Shown: positions 1 to 11,374, numbered from the stretch's first letter. The stretch: 64,000 nt of DNA from Puccinellia tenuiflora (GCA_012064385.1 QRDG01001521.1:62001-126000); one strand, 5' to 3'. The notes: generated from the sequence alone by a model not told the origin. Made by a program: numbers and translations.

Positions 1-1163
1 ACCGTAGTAGCTGGGTGTTGTGGTACCCGCGGTACCGCCCGGATACCTGTAGCGGTAGTACCGCTGCTCCAGCGGTAGTACCGCTGTGCAGTTTTTCTGC
101 ACATAACGGCTAGTTTTTGGGGGAGGCTATAAATAGCCCCCTTCTTCCCCCAAGGGCTGGTTGCACGTTTTTCTGCTCACATTTTCTCTCTCCTCCATTG
201 TTGCTAATCTTGTGAGCTTGATTCCTCTCCATCCCTCCAATAATTCTTGCCCAAACTTAGGGATTCAAGAGAGGAGATCTAGATCTACCATTCCACCAAT
301 CAAAATCCCCTCTAAGTGAGGGAAACTTGTGGATCTAGATTTTGGGGTTGCTTTGTGTTCATCCTCTTTGTTCTTCCTCTCTTATTCCCTCCATAGCATT
401 AGTTGCTTTGGTTGGAATTTGGGAGTGAAGGATTTGAGCACTTTGTGTGCTCTTGCCTTTTGCATTTGTTGCATCGGGTTGCTCCCTCCACGGTGATACG
501 TGAAGATCGACGTTGAAGAGCTTGTTACTCTTGGGTGCATTGTGTTCCCAAGAGCTTGTTGCCTCTTGGGTGCATTGTGTACCCTAGACGGTTGGAGGTG
601 CCGCGAAGACTTCGTGTTGTGAAGCTTCAGCACGAGTTTGGGAGCCCCCAATTGAGTTGTGGGAGTGTGCCCCAAGAAGAAGTTGTAAAGGGCTCCGGAA
701 TCCGCCCCGAAGGATTCCGATAGTGGAAGGTGAACCAATCCCTTGGGTGAGGTTCATCGGAGAATAGGGTAAGGCCTTTGTGGCATCTTGAGTAGGCCTC
801 TTGTGGCGAGCTCACACCCCTCCAACGAGACGTACTCCCTTAACAAGGAGGAACTCGGGAATACATCCTCGTCTCCGCGTGCCTCGGTTATCTCTATACC
901 CGAGCTTTACTTATGCAATTTACATTGTGATAGCCTTCGTGCTTGAAGTTCATATATTGCTATCACCTTGTTGCTTTAATTGCTTAGCATAAGTTGTTGG
1001 TGCACATAGGTGAGCCTAGTAATTAGGTTGTTGGCTTGTTAATTTAAACACCTAGTTTTATTCCGCAATTATCAAGCTCCTAAATAGAAAAAGTTTTAAT
1101 CGCCTATTCACCCCCCCCCCCCCCCCCCCTCTAGGCGACATCCGGGCATTGTTTGTTCTTTCA
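1..1163 (+). repeat. 5' LTR of element A (3' portion only)
   Basis: Matches 8333-9488 of the 3' LTR almost base for base. The LTR ends ...TTCTTTCA at 1163, two bases before the tRNA primer site. It holds the TATA box, a poly-C run at 1111-1129 and the conserved tail next to CTCTAGGCGACATCC. The upstream 1.3 kb of this LTR lies outside the window. Confidence 0.9.
127..136 (+). promoter_or_regulatory. TATA box of element A 5' LTR
   Basis: CTATAAATAG in a G/C-rich setting between the GGTAGTACCGC cluster and the pyrimidine-rich leader. The same box is at 8459-8468 in the 3' LTR. Related boxes occur at 15445-15454 in the LTR fragment and, on the minus strand, near 26000-26009 in element B. This is the likely pol II start region of the element transcript. 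Confidence 0.7.
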
Positions 1164-1165
1164 AT

Positions 1166-1177
1166 TGGTATCAGAGC
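1166..1177 (+). other. Primer binding site (tRNA-iMet type)
   Basis: TGGTATCAGAGC lies two bases after the LTR end. It is the classic plant PBS complementary to the 3' end of initiator tRNA-Met, and it fixes the 5' LTR boundary and element orientation. Confidence 0.92.
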
Positions 1178-1217
1178 CTCGTCTCTCTTGTTTGGCTTTA
1201 CCGCCTAGAGAGTAAAG

Positions 1218-3298
1218 ATGTCGTCTAGGGATTTAGTGCACAATTCCTTGTTTAGATTTAATGGCACAAATTTTAATGCTTGGAAAACTCATATGCTTAA
1301 TCACTTACGGGTCTTGGACCCCAATATAGAGCATATCCTAGATATAGGTTTTTCTCCTCCAAAGGACTACGCAAGTACGACTTTAGAGGATGAGAAAAAC
1401 TTATATCTAGATGCTCTAGCATCTAACGAGTTTTGCAAGTTTGTGAGTGTAGTAATTTTCGAGTCAATCATGCCTCTCCGGGATACTCATGAATTATGGA
1501 CCAAGCTTCAAGAAAAATACGGAGTGTCCAACTCTATTGAGGATGATTGCTCTCCCTCCACCTCCGGCCGTGATGAGTTCTCGTCTTCATCTACTTCACC
1601 AAAATGTGGTAAGCCACAATCCAATGTAATGGTGAGTAGTGATAGGTTTTGCAACCTTGATAGTGAGCTCATTATTGATGATCATTTATCTCTATCTTGT
1701 TGCAATGCTTCATCTTTGGACCTAAACACTCGTAGCACTATAAATGTCATACATGCTAGTGTTGATAGTCCTTGCATGTCATCCAAAAATTGCTTAGATA
1801 AATCTAATGATGATATGCTTGCTTTATCTTGTTCCAATGATGAAAATGCTTGTGTTCCCTCTAACTCTTGCATGAATATAAATGTAGAGGAAACTCAATT
1901 AATTGTGGAACAAGATTTGAACTTGAGTAGTTCAAAAATTAATTATCCCTCTTCATCCACCTATCATTGCCTTATGGCTAAATCTTCTTCTAGCAATGAT
2001 AATAATAATGATAATGATGATGATAATAATGATGAAGAAGATGATGTGGAAAAGGTTAATGCTATGCTTCAAAATAAAGGTCTAATGATTCTTAAAGCCC
2101 TTCCTAGCAATAATAGTGCTCAAGCTAACCTCTTTGAAATCATGAGCACTCTTATTGAGCGTGGGGAAACTATTGAGGCCTTGGAAGCAAGTCTTGAAGA
2201 AAAGGGTAAGATGGAAAGAGATGATGCTATGGAGAAAGCATCGTTAGAAGATGCTCTTGAGGAAGAGAAAGAGACTCGTGTCTCTCTTGAGGAGAAATTA
2301 GAAAATATAGAGGAATCTCATAATGATATAATTGCTAAAATCATTAAAGAACGTGACCATGCTCATGCTAAATATAAAGTGTTTAAAATGGAAAATGCTA
2401 GATTAAATAATGAGCTTGTCATGTTATCTTCCTCTACTCCTAATGTCAATGATGCTTGTGCTACTAACTCCACTTCTTGTGAAGCATCTATTATAAAGGA
2501 GAATGTTGAGCTAAGGGCTCAACTTGAGTTGCTAACGAGCAAGTATGAGAAGTTGGAAGCAAGTCATGAAAAGCTATCTAGCTCTAATGATAATCTTCTA
2601 GCATCCTATGGGAAGTTGGAAGAAAATCATGAAAAGCTATCTAGCTCTAATGATGAACTTCTAGCATCCTATGCTTGTCTCAAGTTGGCTCATGAGGCCA
2701 TCACTACAAAGGTAACATCAAGTGAGCCTCATGTGGATATTAGCACAACTTTAATTAAAAATGCTCTATTGCCATGTGCTAGTCCTAGTAGTTCATCCAC
2801 TAAAAATGTTGGTACATCATGTGATGAATTACTTGCTTTGCCTTGTTGCTCTAACAATGATGCATCTACCTCCTCTAGTTCTTGTGTTGTCACTAACCAT
2901 GTAGGGAAAAGAGGAGAGCTCAAGGCCCAAGCCACTTCTTTGAAGAAAGGCTTGGAAAAGCGTCATGAAGGGAAGAGGGCACTTGACAACATGTTGAGTG
3001 TGCAACAATCCCCAAATGACAAGAGTGGACTTGGATTCAACTCCAACATCAAGAACAAGTCCAAGGTTGAGAAGAAGAAGAAGGGCCAAGTTCAAATCAA
3101 GAATCCGGCCAAGATCACTTGCTTCAAGTGCAAGGTTGAAGGGCACCATGTCCGGGATTGCCCTATGAAGAAGAAGAAGCTTAGTGAGAAGCAACTAGGG
3201 AAGCGGCCTCTTGTTCAATCTCGTGCTCAACCACGAGTTGAACAAAGGCCACCTCCTAAGAAGACTCAAGTTATTGCTCCTCAAGTTGAGGAGCCTAT

Positions 3299-3329
<31 letters not shown>

Positions 3330-3602
3330 AAGAAGAAGAAGAAGAAGAAGAAGAAGAGTCGGTGTTGCTACCTTTGCCGTGGCAAAGGTCATTTTGCTTC
3401 TTCATGCACCGTCGGTAACCTATCCTCTCCTATCATACTTGATGATGTATATTCTCTTAGGAAGGATAGAGTTGGCAATGTGGTTGCCAACTATGTGGGA
3501 GCTCAAAGTGGTGTCAAGAAACGCACCATTTGGGTTCCCAAACCTATTGTGACTAACCTCTTAGGACCCAACTCGGTTGGGGACCAACAAGCTTCAACTT
3601 GA
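1218..3602 (+). CDS. gag: Gag-like protein of element A, two CCHC zinc knuckles
   Basis: An uninterrupted 794-codon ORF starting 40 bp after the PBS. Residues 1-115 resemble the UBN2/Copia gag N-terminus (a LFRFNGTNF...W start and a LWTKLQEKYGVS motif). A serine/asparagine-rich part with an Asp/Asn run follows, then a long acidic coiled coil with repeated heptad-like segments (about residues 290-510). Near the C-terminus are two zinc knuckles, CFKCKVEGHHVRDC (about residue 634) and CYLCRGKGHFASSC (about residue 716), separated by a pure lysine tract. Gag should package element RNA in cytoplasmic particles. No pol follows, so reverse transcription must be supplied in trans. The intact frame agrees with a recent insertion. 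Assignment to a Copia-type gag is inference from the N-terminus and PBS. Confidence 0.82.
3300..3356 (+). repeat. (AAG)19 microsatellite coding a poly-lysine tract
   Basis: Nineteen AAG units in the gag reading frame, encoding uninterrupted lysines just before the second zinc knuckle. Its length is probably polymorphic among element copies. A multiple of three keeps the frame open. Confidence 0.9.
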
Positions 3603-6600
3603 TCAATAGGTGTAGTGGAGGACATTGGTGACTTGGCTATTTTTGAAGAATTAAGGGATCTTCATGATTTTATTTCATCAAGCCAAGTCAATTGGATTAT
3701 CACCTACCTATCTCATATCCAATGCTTCCTCCTTGCGGTAACATGTATTTAACTCATATATACATTGAAAGTTGTTTGCTCCCTTGCATGTGTTAGTTTT
3801 GTTCCTAGCATGTGCTTGTATGTGATATGCTTCCCTCCTACTTGTCTTGTTACTCAAGGTTATGTGAGATAGTTGTGTATCATGTATGTGTAACTTTGTG
3901 TTGAGCTTTATTGAATCTTGTGTGGATTTCATTTGGCTCTTTGAGATATTAATGGACTATCCCATTTTGGGGGAGTGATGTGCTTTGTGCATCTCACAAA
4001 CCTAAAAATGTGTGTACATGAGGCACACCACATAGTATTGATATTTCAATATTATCTAGCTACTATGTGGTATGTCATACTCATGAGAAATTCAAATTCT
4101 ATAATGTCCATTAATTTCTCTAGTTGGTTTTATTTGCCTCTTGTTTAAAAAATAAAATGAATCATCACGTTATGGGGGAGTAATAAGCTATGTGCATATT
4201 ACAATCCCATAAAAATGTGAACATTTGAGGTTTGCCACTTAGAGTTGATATTGTATATTATCCATTTCCTATGTGGCATGTTTACTCGAACAAGTTCTAA
4301 TTTCCTTTGGTTATCTTTTGGCTCTTGTTTGCATGGGCTTGCTTGGTGTGGTTTTTCTCTAATATGCATTTCCATATATTATGTGAGAAACCATTTGTTT
4401 CCTTTTATTCTAACCATGGCTTTGCCGGTTGGTTCGAATAATTGAAACTACCAACAAACCTCTTTAAAAAAAAAGGGTGTTTTAATTCCTATCTTTTGCC
4501 ATTTGCTAGTTTGCGGTGAAGTTGGTTTTGCACATCATTCCTTTATACCACCGAGAAATATCTCTATATACTCCTTGCCCATGACAAGTGATACTAGTAT
4601 TTGTGGTGGATTTTGTAGACCATCTTCACATTGGCTCTTGCGTTGATTTGCTTTATCTATTGCCTTCCTTGCCTTTTGAATGGATCCTATCTTTCAATCG
4701 GTAGTGTTTAGTGTTTTAGATAAAATATGGAGAGTAATGATCCCTTGTGCATGCATTTTGTATTCAAATGCAAATATCTAAGATAATGCATTAATCTTGG
4801 GGAGCATTTCTTTTTATTTAGAACATTATTCTTTCTATCAATTATTGACCCTCTCAATTGGCATTTGTTTCTTTTTCTTGTGTTGGTACCTTCAATTGGT
4901 ATTAATTGGAATGTAATCTCTTTCCATAGATATTTGTTCCAATTGATATTTATTGTGGGAGTCTTGATACCTTTTGCCTTATTTTAAACTTTACTTGATT
5001 TCGGTCATGTATCGCCCTCTTCTTGGTATCTTTTCTCCTAGTTGATATTTTTGTTTTAATTGGTATCTTATTTTCATTTGGTGTCTTATCGATCATTTGT
5101 TGTGTTGATTTGATTCCTTTTGATATCACACTTCATGTGTTGATGTGTTTCGGAATCAATCATTTGTTGATTTGATTTTTCCTCAATCATGTGTTGATTT
5201 GGATTTTGATATAATTTGGACAACCTTTTAGTGTCACACCTTGGTGTGCTCTCTTCTTGGTTCACTTGGTGTTTTTGTCCAAATTGCATCTCGTTTGGTT
5301 CTTGTAAGTCTATGCATGCATATTTACTAATATATATATTTTATGGCATGCTAGTCTTTCTAGTTCCAATATATAGGGAATACTCCACCGAATCCTAAAT
5401 CGGCTAAGATGTGCATGAAATTCAATTTCATATCTATATGCACATGTTTTTGTGGAGTGCTTCCTATATATTGTAGTTGATCTAACTACTATGGGACCCA
5501 ATGAGTTTGGGAACCATTTTGTACTCTAATTGTGTTTTAGGTACAATGGAGATGCATTGGATGCTTGCCTCATTCATAAGGAAGGTGTTCTCACCGTGTG
5601 ATTGTCGGAGTCAAGCTTTGATGACAAACCAACTCTCATCATCTTCATCTTCAATGCATCTCGGTAACAAGTATCTATCCCATGCATACCTTTCTAGTAT
5701 TCAACCTTGTGTAGGTTGCCTCTTGGCATGAAAGCTCTTATATGCAATTGTTGTGGTTTTGGCCGTTTCCTTCACTTAATATATCTTTGTGATATGTGTG
5801 ATGAATTTGCAAAAACCTTTTCTTCAATTGATATTTATTTCCTTGTGATACTTGTTGCCTAACTCAAAGCATCTCCACTATCTCTTGTTCCCTTAGTGAT
5901 ATGTGTGATGCATTTGATATATTTGAAGTTCATTTATATACAATGAGGTAAATTTGAGCTATGTGCTATGCTTGTATGCATTAATCTCGTTTGTATATTT
6001 ATGACTTCCTTTTGGATACCTTGTTACCTTTTTCCCGAACCATTTCGTATGTATATGTTTCTTTGCGGATGTATATCTTCAATGGTTTGTCTAATTAGAA
6101 ACCTATACATATGAGAGAGGTCATCTTTTAGTTGGTATCCTATTTCTTTTGAGCCACCTTGTTTTTCTTCTATAAATCTTTGGTGGTTCCAAATTTGTCT
6201 CATGAGTGCTTGTCTTATTGTTTATTGGTATCTTTGCACACTCATGTATTTCTTGGAGATCTTTGTCTTCATGCCTACCTTGGTGAGCATGTTGAATTTT
6301 TATTGGCTAAATGCTCTTACTAGCTTTTGGCATTTTCAATTGGTTTTAGTTTCCAATTGGTATCCCTAAGCGTGTGAACATATTTCTTTAAAAGATCTCT
6401 TTTCTCGGTTGGGCCTATCTTACGATGATTTTTTGAAAATTGGTATCTTCTTATGGCTCAACCACATCTTTGGTGCAAGTGCTATAATTTGCTTTTGCAT
6501 TATGCACTCTTGCACTTGTTGAGTGTTCTAGATGATTTTGGGGGAGTGAGGATACCATATTTGTGCACTCCTTATTTGTGCATGAACATTGGGGAGCTTC

Positions 6601-7000
6601 TCCGGCTTTATTTAGAACTCTCGCTTTGGATCTTTTTGATTGCTTTTCTTCTTGGTGGAGATGTTTAAAGTGATTTCATCCTTTTTGCAATCTTTGGATC
6701 CTCAATATAATTTGATTTCCTCTAATTATTCGTCAATGAATAAGTGCATTTGATTTCACTCATATCTTGAGAAATGCACACCTTGTTAGAGGAACTCATA
6801 TTATATTGGCTCTCTAAATTTTTCTTCCCATTTCGGCAATCGATGCCAATGGGGGAGAAGTTTAGAGGGTTTAAGGGAATTTGGGTTTTATGCTTTTGTT
6901 GCATTTGCCTTTAATGTGCTTTGCATCCTTGCTTATTTGTCATGCAAGGTTGCTTTATTCTTTATATAAACCCTCTTAAAAGGGATTGTCATCAATTACC
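3603..7000 (+). other. Non-coding 3' interior of element A
   Basis: About 3.4 kb of T-rich sequence between the gag stop and the polypurine tract. No frame encodes recognisable protease, integrase, RT or RNase H. Copies of a GGGGGAG motif preceded by A/T recur at 3964-3976, 4171-4183, 6534-6550 and 6848-6860, resembling the true polypurine tract at 7001-7014. The last 1.1 kb is also present inverted at 27423-28507 in element B. Confidence 0.8.
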
Positions 7001-7014
7001 AAAATGGGGGAGAT
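7001..7014 (+). other. Polypurine tract of element A
   Basis: AAAATGGGGGAGAT lies directly before the 3' LTR start (TGAAAG at 7015). This is the expected plus-strand primer site. Confidence 0.85.
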
Positions 7015-9488
7015 TGAAAGTGCATGGTTGATCCCATGCATGGTTTTGGTAATTAATGACAATCTCTATGGACTAATATTTGCATTGAGCTATATTTGTA
7101 GGTATCCATTTGCTTGCTTGTCTCCATTTGTTGGAGTCAAGGTCTCGCTTGTTCTCCATGTGTTGGAGTCAAGGTTTAGGGAAGAAGATCATTTGTTGAT
7201 CAAGGCCAAGTGAAGATATACCGAAGGAGTGCTTTCCCCATCTTGGTGTATGGGGGAGCGTCATGTGAATCTTCATCAAGCAAGGCGCAATCAAGAAAGG
7301 TGGTTTGCCTTGAGGAGATGAAGATCGTCTTCATCGACCTCAAGTGGTTTAAGCGCAAGGCAAAGGTATGATCTTGATAGGGTTTCTATTTTACCGGTCT
7401 CATTATGTTTAGTGAGAGACCGGGTTATAGGATAGATAGCCGTACTATCAAGAGGGGCTCTCGACCGAGTATCGTGATCGTATCGTTCGTGGAGAGCTCA
7501 AACCTTTGCATCCATGCAATCATCTTTATTGGTTCTTATTTGGCTTTTATCCATGTGAGAATTTAGAGCTTGTGTTCATCTCCATACCAAGCTCTAGTTC
7601 ATCAAAAACGGATCTCATGAATATCTTCTTGCGTTTTTGATATCGGAGGTTTTACCGGTTTGTCTCTCCTACGAGAGGTCAAACTCTCTCCTTATATTTT
7701 CCTCCTCACATGATAGACTATGATGTGTATATGCATGATCTTGTAGGGCTTGTGATTATCTTCGAAACAAGCCCAAGATCATAGAAAACGGAGTCTTGAT
7801 GAAAAGCTTATGCATTTTCGGTTTGGAGATTTTGCCGGTTCTTCCGTGTGGAAGGTTTCACTCTTCCAACCCTCCGCACAATCTCCTTTGCTTGTTTCAA
7901 TATTTGACTTTTGTAGTGTAAGCTCTTGTCGTCCTCTTTCCAACAATATTGGATTCACTTGATTCGGAGCTTCCACGCAAAAGTTATTCAGTTTCAGGCT
8001 TCTGCCTTTTTCTCTGTCTGGCGGTAGTACCGCTGTGGCAGCGGTAGTACCGCTCCTCCTGGAGTGGGACTACTAATGCTCAACGGCTACTACCCCTGGC
8101 GGTAGTACCGCGGCAGTACCGTTGTCTTCAGGCAGCGGTACTACCGCTGGTGGTACCGCTCGAGGTACCGCTAGACCCTTTTTGTGTACTGCCTATCCCT
8201 CCGGTACCCTGGCGGTAGCTGCCACGTTCTACCGCTGTGACCCTTAGATTTGAATCGAAGGGGTCCGGCGGTAGTACCGGCCGCCCACCGGTAGTACCGC
8301 TCGCCTGGAGTGCAGCGGTACCTCTCTGAGGTACCGTAGCAGCTGGGTGTTGTGGTACCCGCGGTACCGCCCGGATACCTGTAGCGGTAGTACCGCTGCT
8401 CCAGCGGTAGTACCGCTGTGCAGTTTTTCTGCACATAACGGCTAGTTTTTGGGGGAGGCTATAAATAGCCCCCTTCTTCCCCCAAGGGCTGGTTGCACGT
8501 TTTTCTGCTCACATTTTCTCTCTCCTCCATTGTTGCAAATCTTGTGAGCTTGATTCCTCTCCATCCCTCCAATGATTCTTGCCCAAACTTAGGGATTCAA
8601 GAGAGGAGATCTAGATCTACCATTCCACCAATCAAAATCCCCTCTAAGTGAGGGAAACTTGTGGATCTAGATTTTGGGGTTGCTTTGTGTTCATCCTCTT
8701 TGTTCTTCCTCTCTTATTCCCTCCATAGCATTAGTTGCTTTGGTTGGAATTTGGGAGTGAAGGTTTTGAGCACTTTGTGTGCTCTTGCCTTTTGCATTTG
8801 TTGCATCGGGTTGCTCCCTCCACGGTGATACGTGAAGATCGACGTTGAAGAGCTTGTTACTCTTGGGTGCATTGTGTTCCCAAGAGCTTGTTGCCTCTTG
8901 GGTGCATTGTGTACCCTAGACGGTTGGAGGTGCCGCGAAGACTTCGTGTTGTGAAGCTTCGGCACGAGTTTGGGAGCCCCCAATTGAGTTGTGGGAGTGT
9001 GCCCCAAGAAGAAGTTGTAAAGGGCTCCGGAATCCGCCCCGAAGGATTCCGATAGTGGAAGGTGAACCAATCCCTTGGGTGAGGTTCATCGGAGAATAGG
9101 GTGAGGCCTTTGTGGCATCTTGAGTAGGCCTCTTGTGGCGAGCTCACACCCCTCCAACGAGACGTACTCCCTTAACAAGGAGGAACTCGGGAATACATCC
9201 TCGTCTCCGCGTGCCTCGGTTATCTCTATACCCGAGCTTTAATTATGCAATTTACATTGTGATAGCCTTCGTGCTTGAAGTTCATATATTGCTATCACCT
9301 TGTTGCTTTAATTGCTTAGCATAAGTTGTTGGTGCACATAGGTGAGCCTAGTAATTAGGTTGTTGGCTTGTTAATTTAAACACCTAGTTTTATTCCGCAA
9401 TTATCAAGCTCCTAAATAGAAAAAGTTTTAATCGCCTATTCACCCCCCCCCCCCTCTAGGCGACATCCGGGCATTGTTTGTTCTTTCA
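7015..9488 (+). repeat. 3' LTR of element A (2,474 bp)
   Basis: Begins TGAAAGTGCATGG and ends TTCTTTCA. U3 carries a cluster of near-palindromic GGTAGTACCGC repeats (8017-8425) upstream of the TATA box at 8459-8468. The poly-C run is 9443-9454. The next base, 9489, continues the reading frame of a CACTA transposase on the other strand. Confidence 0.9.
8017..8425 (+). repeat. GGTAGTACCGC near-palindromic repeat cluster in U3
   Basis: At least seven copies of (G/C)CGGTAGTACCG(C/G), some inverted (GGTACTACCGC), spread over about 400 bp just upstream of the TATA box. The same cluster tail is at the window start (about 14-75). The equivalent place in element B's LTR has an unrelated cluster built on GGCCGGCC/GGCCTGGG. 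Confidence 0.85.
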
Positions 9489-10787
9489 CAAACAACAACG
9501 CTCGTAGGTTAAATTCATTTTGTTTATGCTCATCCCACACACGTACACCTTCTTCACTCCACAACTCTAAAAGTTTTTCAACCAATGGTCTCAGGTACAA
9601 ATCAATGTCGTTGTCGGGTTGCTTCGGGCCTTGGATGAGCACTGGCATCATAATGAACTTCCGCTTCATGCACAACCAAGGAGGAAGGTTATAGATACAT
9701 AGAGTCACAGGCCAGGTGCTATGACTTGAGCTCTGCTCCCCAAAAGGATTAAAGTCATCTGTACTTAGACCAAATATTAAGTTCCTTTCGTCATCTGAAA
9801 ATGTCGGGAACTCTCTGTAGATTTTTCTCCACTGCAACCCATCAGCGGGGTGTCTCAGCATCACGTCTTTGTTACGGTCTTCTTTGTGTCATCGCAACAA
9901 CTTGGCATGCTCTCTGTTTTAGAACAAATGTTTCAACCGTGGTATTATAGGAGCATACCACATCACCTTCGCAGGAACCCTCTTCTTGGGGCGCGGCTCG
10001 TCCTCAACTTCACCAGGGTCATCTCGCCTGATCTTATACCGCAATGCACCGCATATCGGGCATGCATTCAAATTCTCGTACTCCTCACCGCGGTAGAGGA
10101 TGCAGTCATTGATGCACGCATGTATCTTCTACACCTCTAATCCTAGATGGCAGACAACCTTCTTTGCTTCGTACGTACTGGGGGCAATACGTTATCCCTT
10201 GTAAGTATCTTCTTTATTATTTTCAGCAAATTTTCAAATCCCTTGTCAGAAGAACCATTCTCTGCCTTCCATTGCAGCAATTCCAGTGTGGTACCCAACT
10301 TTTTCTGGCCATCTTCGCAATTTGGGTATAACAATTTGTTGTGATCCTCTAACATTCTCTCCAATTTCAACCTCTCGTTTTTACTTCCGCAGTTTATCTT
10401 CGCTTCAAGAATGGCACGACGAAGATCGTCATCGGGCTCATCAACAATGGGCTCTTCTTCAGCTCCGTCTTCCCCCATTGTTGTACCACTGTGTTCAGTG
10501 AACATAGGATAGTTGTCATTATCATCTTCTTCTTCATTGTCTTCCATTATAACCCCTCTTTCTCCGTGTTTCGTCCAACAATTATAACCGGACATGAAAC
10601 CGGACTTCAACAGGTGGACGTGAATGGTTTCTGAGGTAGAGTAATCTTGAGTATTCTTACAGACACTACATGGACAAGAAATAAAACCATTCGGCGGCTT
10701 GTTTGTCTCAGCCACACGGAGAAAATGATGCATGCCATTAATAAAGTCGGGATAACGTCGGTCACCATACATCCATTGCCGGCTCAT
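9489..10787 (-). pseudogene. TNP2-type CACTA transposase, N-terminal half, broken
   Basis: The start at 10787 fits the family: an opening W-M-Y-G-D-R-R motif and the N-terminal transposase-associated domain with a CPCSVCKN cysteine cluster at about residues 38-45, then an acidic linker. A frameshift near 10180 moves the frame, after which the NACPICGALRY motif and the conserved KHLF region are readable. In-frame stops follow near 9917 and 9885. The frame resumes with the Transposase_21 signature (RHPADG, FGLSTDDFNPFG, about 9864-9700) and ends in the FNLRALLF motif exactly at the element A insertion. The intact protein would bind element ends and excise the transposon in the nucleus. Frameshift, stops and a 9.5-kb insertion make this copy inactive. 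Confidence 0.88.
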
Positions 10788-10803
10788 CTGTATTATATAA
10801 ATA

Positions 10804-10859
10804 TATCAAAAACCATTACACTACATCATGAATATATAATAGTGTAATGGTTTTTGATA
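10804..10859. repeat. Perfect 20-bp inverted repeat upstream of TNP2 start
   Basis: Arms 10804-10823 and 10840-10859 are exact reverse complements with a 16-nt loop. It ends 17 bp upstream of the TNP2 ATG on the minus strand, so a transcript through it would carry a hairpin in its leader. A second, 11-bp inverted pair (10880-10890 and 10931-10941) and a direct repeat of an 18-mer (about 10860 and 10965) sit just beyond. Confidence 0.85.
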
Positions 10860-10996
10860 CATAGTCTCATAAAACATTACACTACTCTACACCAAATTAA
10901 TTAATATAAGTTTATCACATTAAAACTAAAGTAGAGTAGTGATCAAATGTAATACATAGTCTCATAAAACATACATTAATTGAAACTAACATACAA

Positions 10997-11374
10997 CTAT
11001 CTAAAGAATTTAAACCCAACAACAAATACGATCAAAATCGCAACTAAGTCAATTATTGAACCAACAGCATAGTGATACCAAGCCTCTTTATGAATGGCAT
11101 ATTTTCTAATCTTTCTAATCTTCAAGCGCATTGTATCCATCTTGATCTTGTGTTTATCGACGATGTCGGCAAGATCAAGCTCCAATTTCATCTTCTCTTC
11201 TAGGCATTGAAGACGAAGATTTTCACTTCTTTTTAATTTTTCTTTCAAATCATTATTTTCTTTTTCAAAAAACTCCACAATAGGGTCGGTTGGAATTTCC
11301 GGTTCAACCACATCCGAATCATAGACCGGACGAGGGCCAACGGGGACGGATATCAAAACCATGGCACTATACAT
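10997..11374 (-). CDS. Small CACTA-encoded coiled-coil ORF with hydrophobic C-terminus
   Basis: A 125-codon ORF between the CACTA 5' terminus and the transposase gene, same strand. The N-terminal 35 residues are proline-rich. Residues 36-90 are charged and heptad-like (coiled coil). Residues about 100-121 are hydrophobic and could span a membrane, followed by a short basic end. I do not recognise a family. Its position resembles accessory ORFs of grass CACTA elements, but no function can be given. It may also be an exon of a larger spliced gene. Confidence 0.5.
   Translation of the reverse strand: MYSAMVLISVPVGPRPVYDSDVVEPEIPTDPIVEFFEKENNDLKEKLKRSENLRLQCLEEKMKLELDLADIVDKHKIKMDTMRLKIRKIRKYAIHKEAWYHYAVGSIIDLVAILIVFVVGFKFFR

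Larger units (their letters stand above)
1..9488 (+). mobile_element. LTR retrotransposon A, gag-only, 5' LTR cut by window start
   Basis: Bases 1-1163 repeat 8333-9488, so the window opens inside the 5' LTR. The order is 5' LTR, primer binding site (1166-1177), one gag-type ORF (1218-3602), about 3.4 kb of non-coding interior, polypurine tract (7001-7014) and 3' LTR (7015-9488). No protease, integrase, reverse transcriptase or RNase H is visible, so the element is non-autonomous. The PBS matches initiator tRNA-Met and the gag has a Copia-like start, so I infer a Copia-derived non-autonomous family. By eye the two LTR parts differ by seven substitutions in about 1.14 kb plus a poly-C length difference (19 versus 12), so the insertion is young. 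It sits inside a CACTA transposase gene (junction 9488/9489). Confidence 0.88.

Noticed and set aside
382..738. 118-codon minus-strand frame in the LTR, repeated at 8714-9070
   Set aside because: Present because the LTR is repeated. It is antisense to the leader, with no domain.
8017..8425. Regularly spaced GGTAGTACCGC repeats considered as a CRISPR-like array
   Set aside because: Spacing is irregular, repeats are short and near-palindromic, and they lie in LTR U3 of a plant element.
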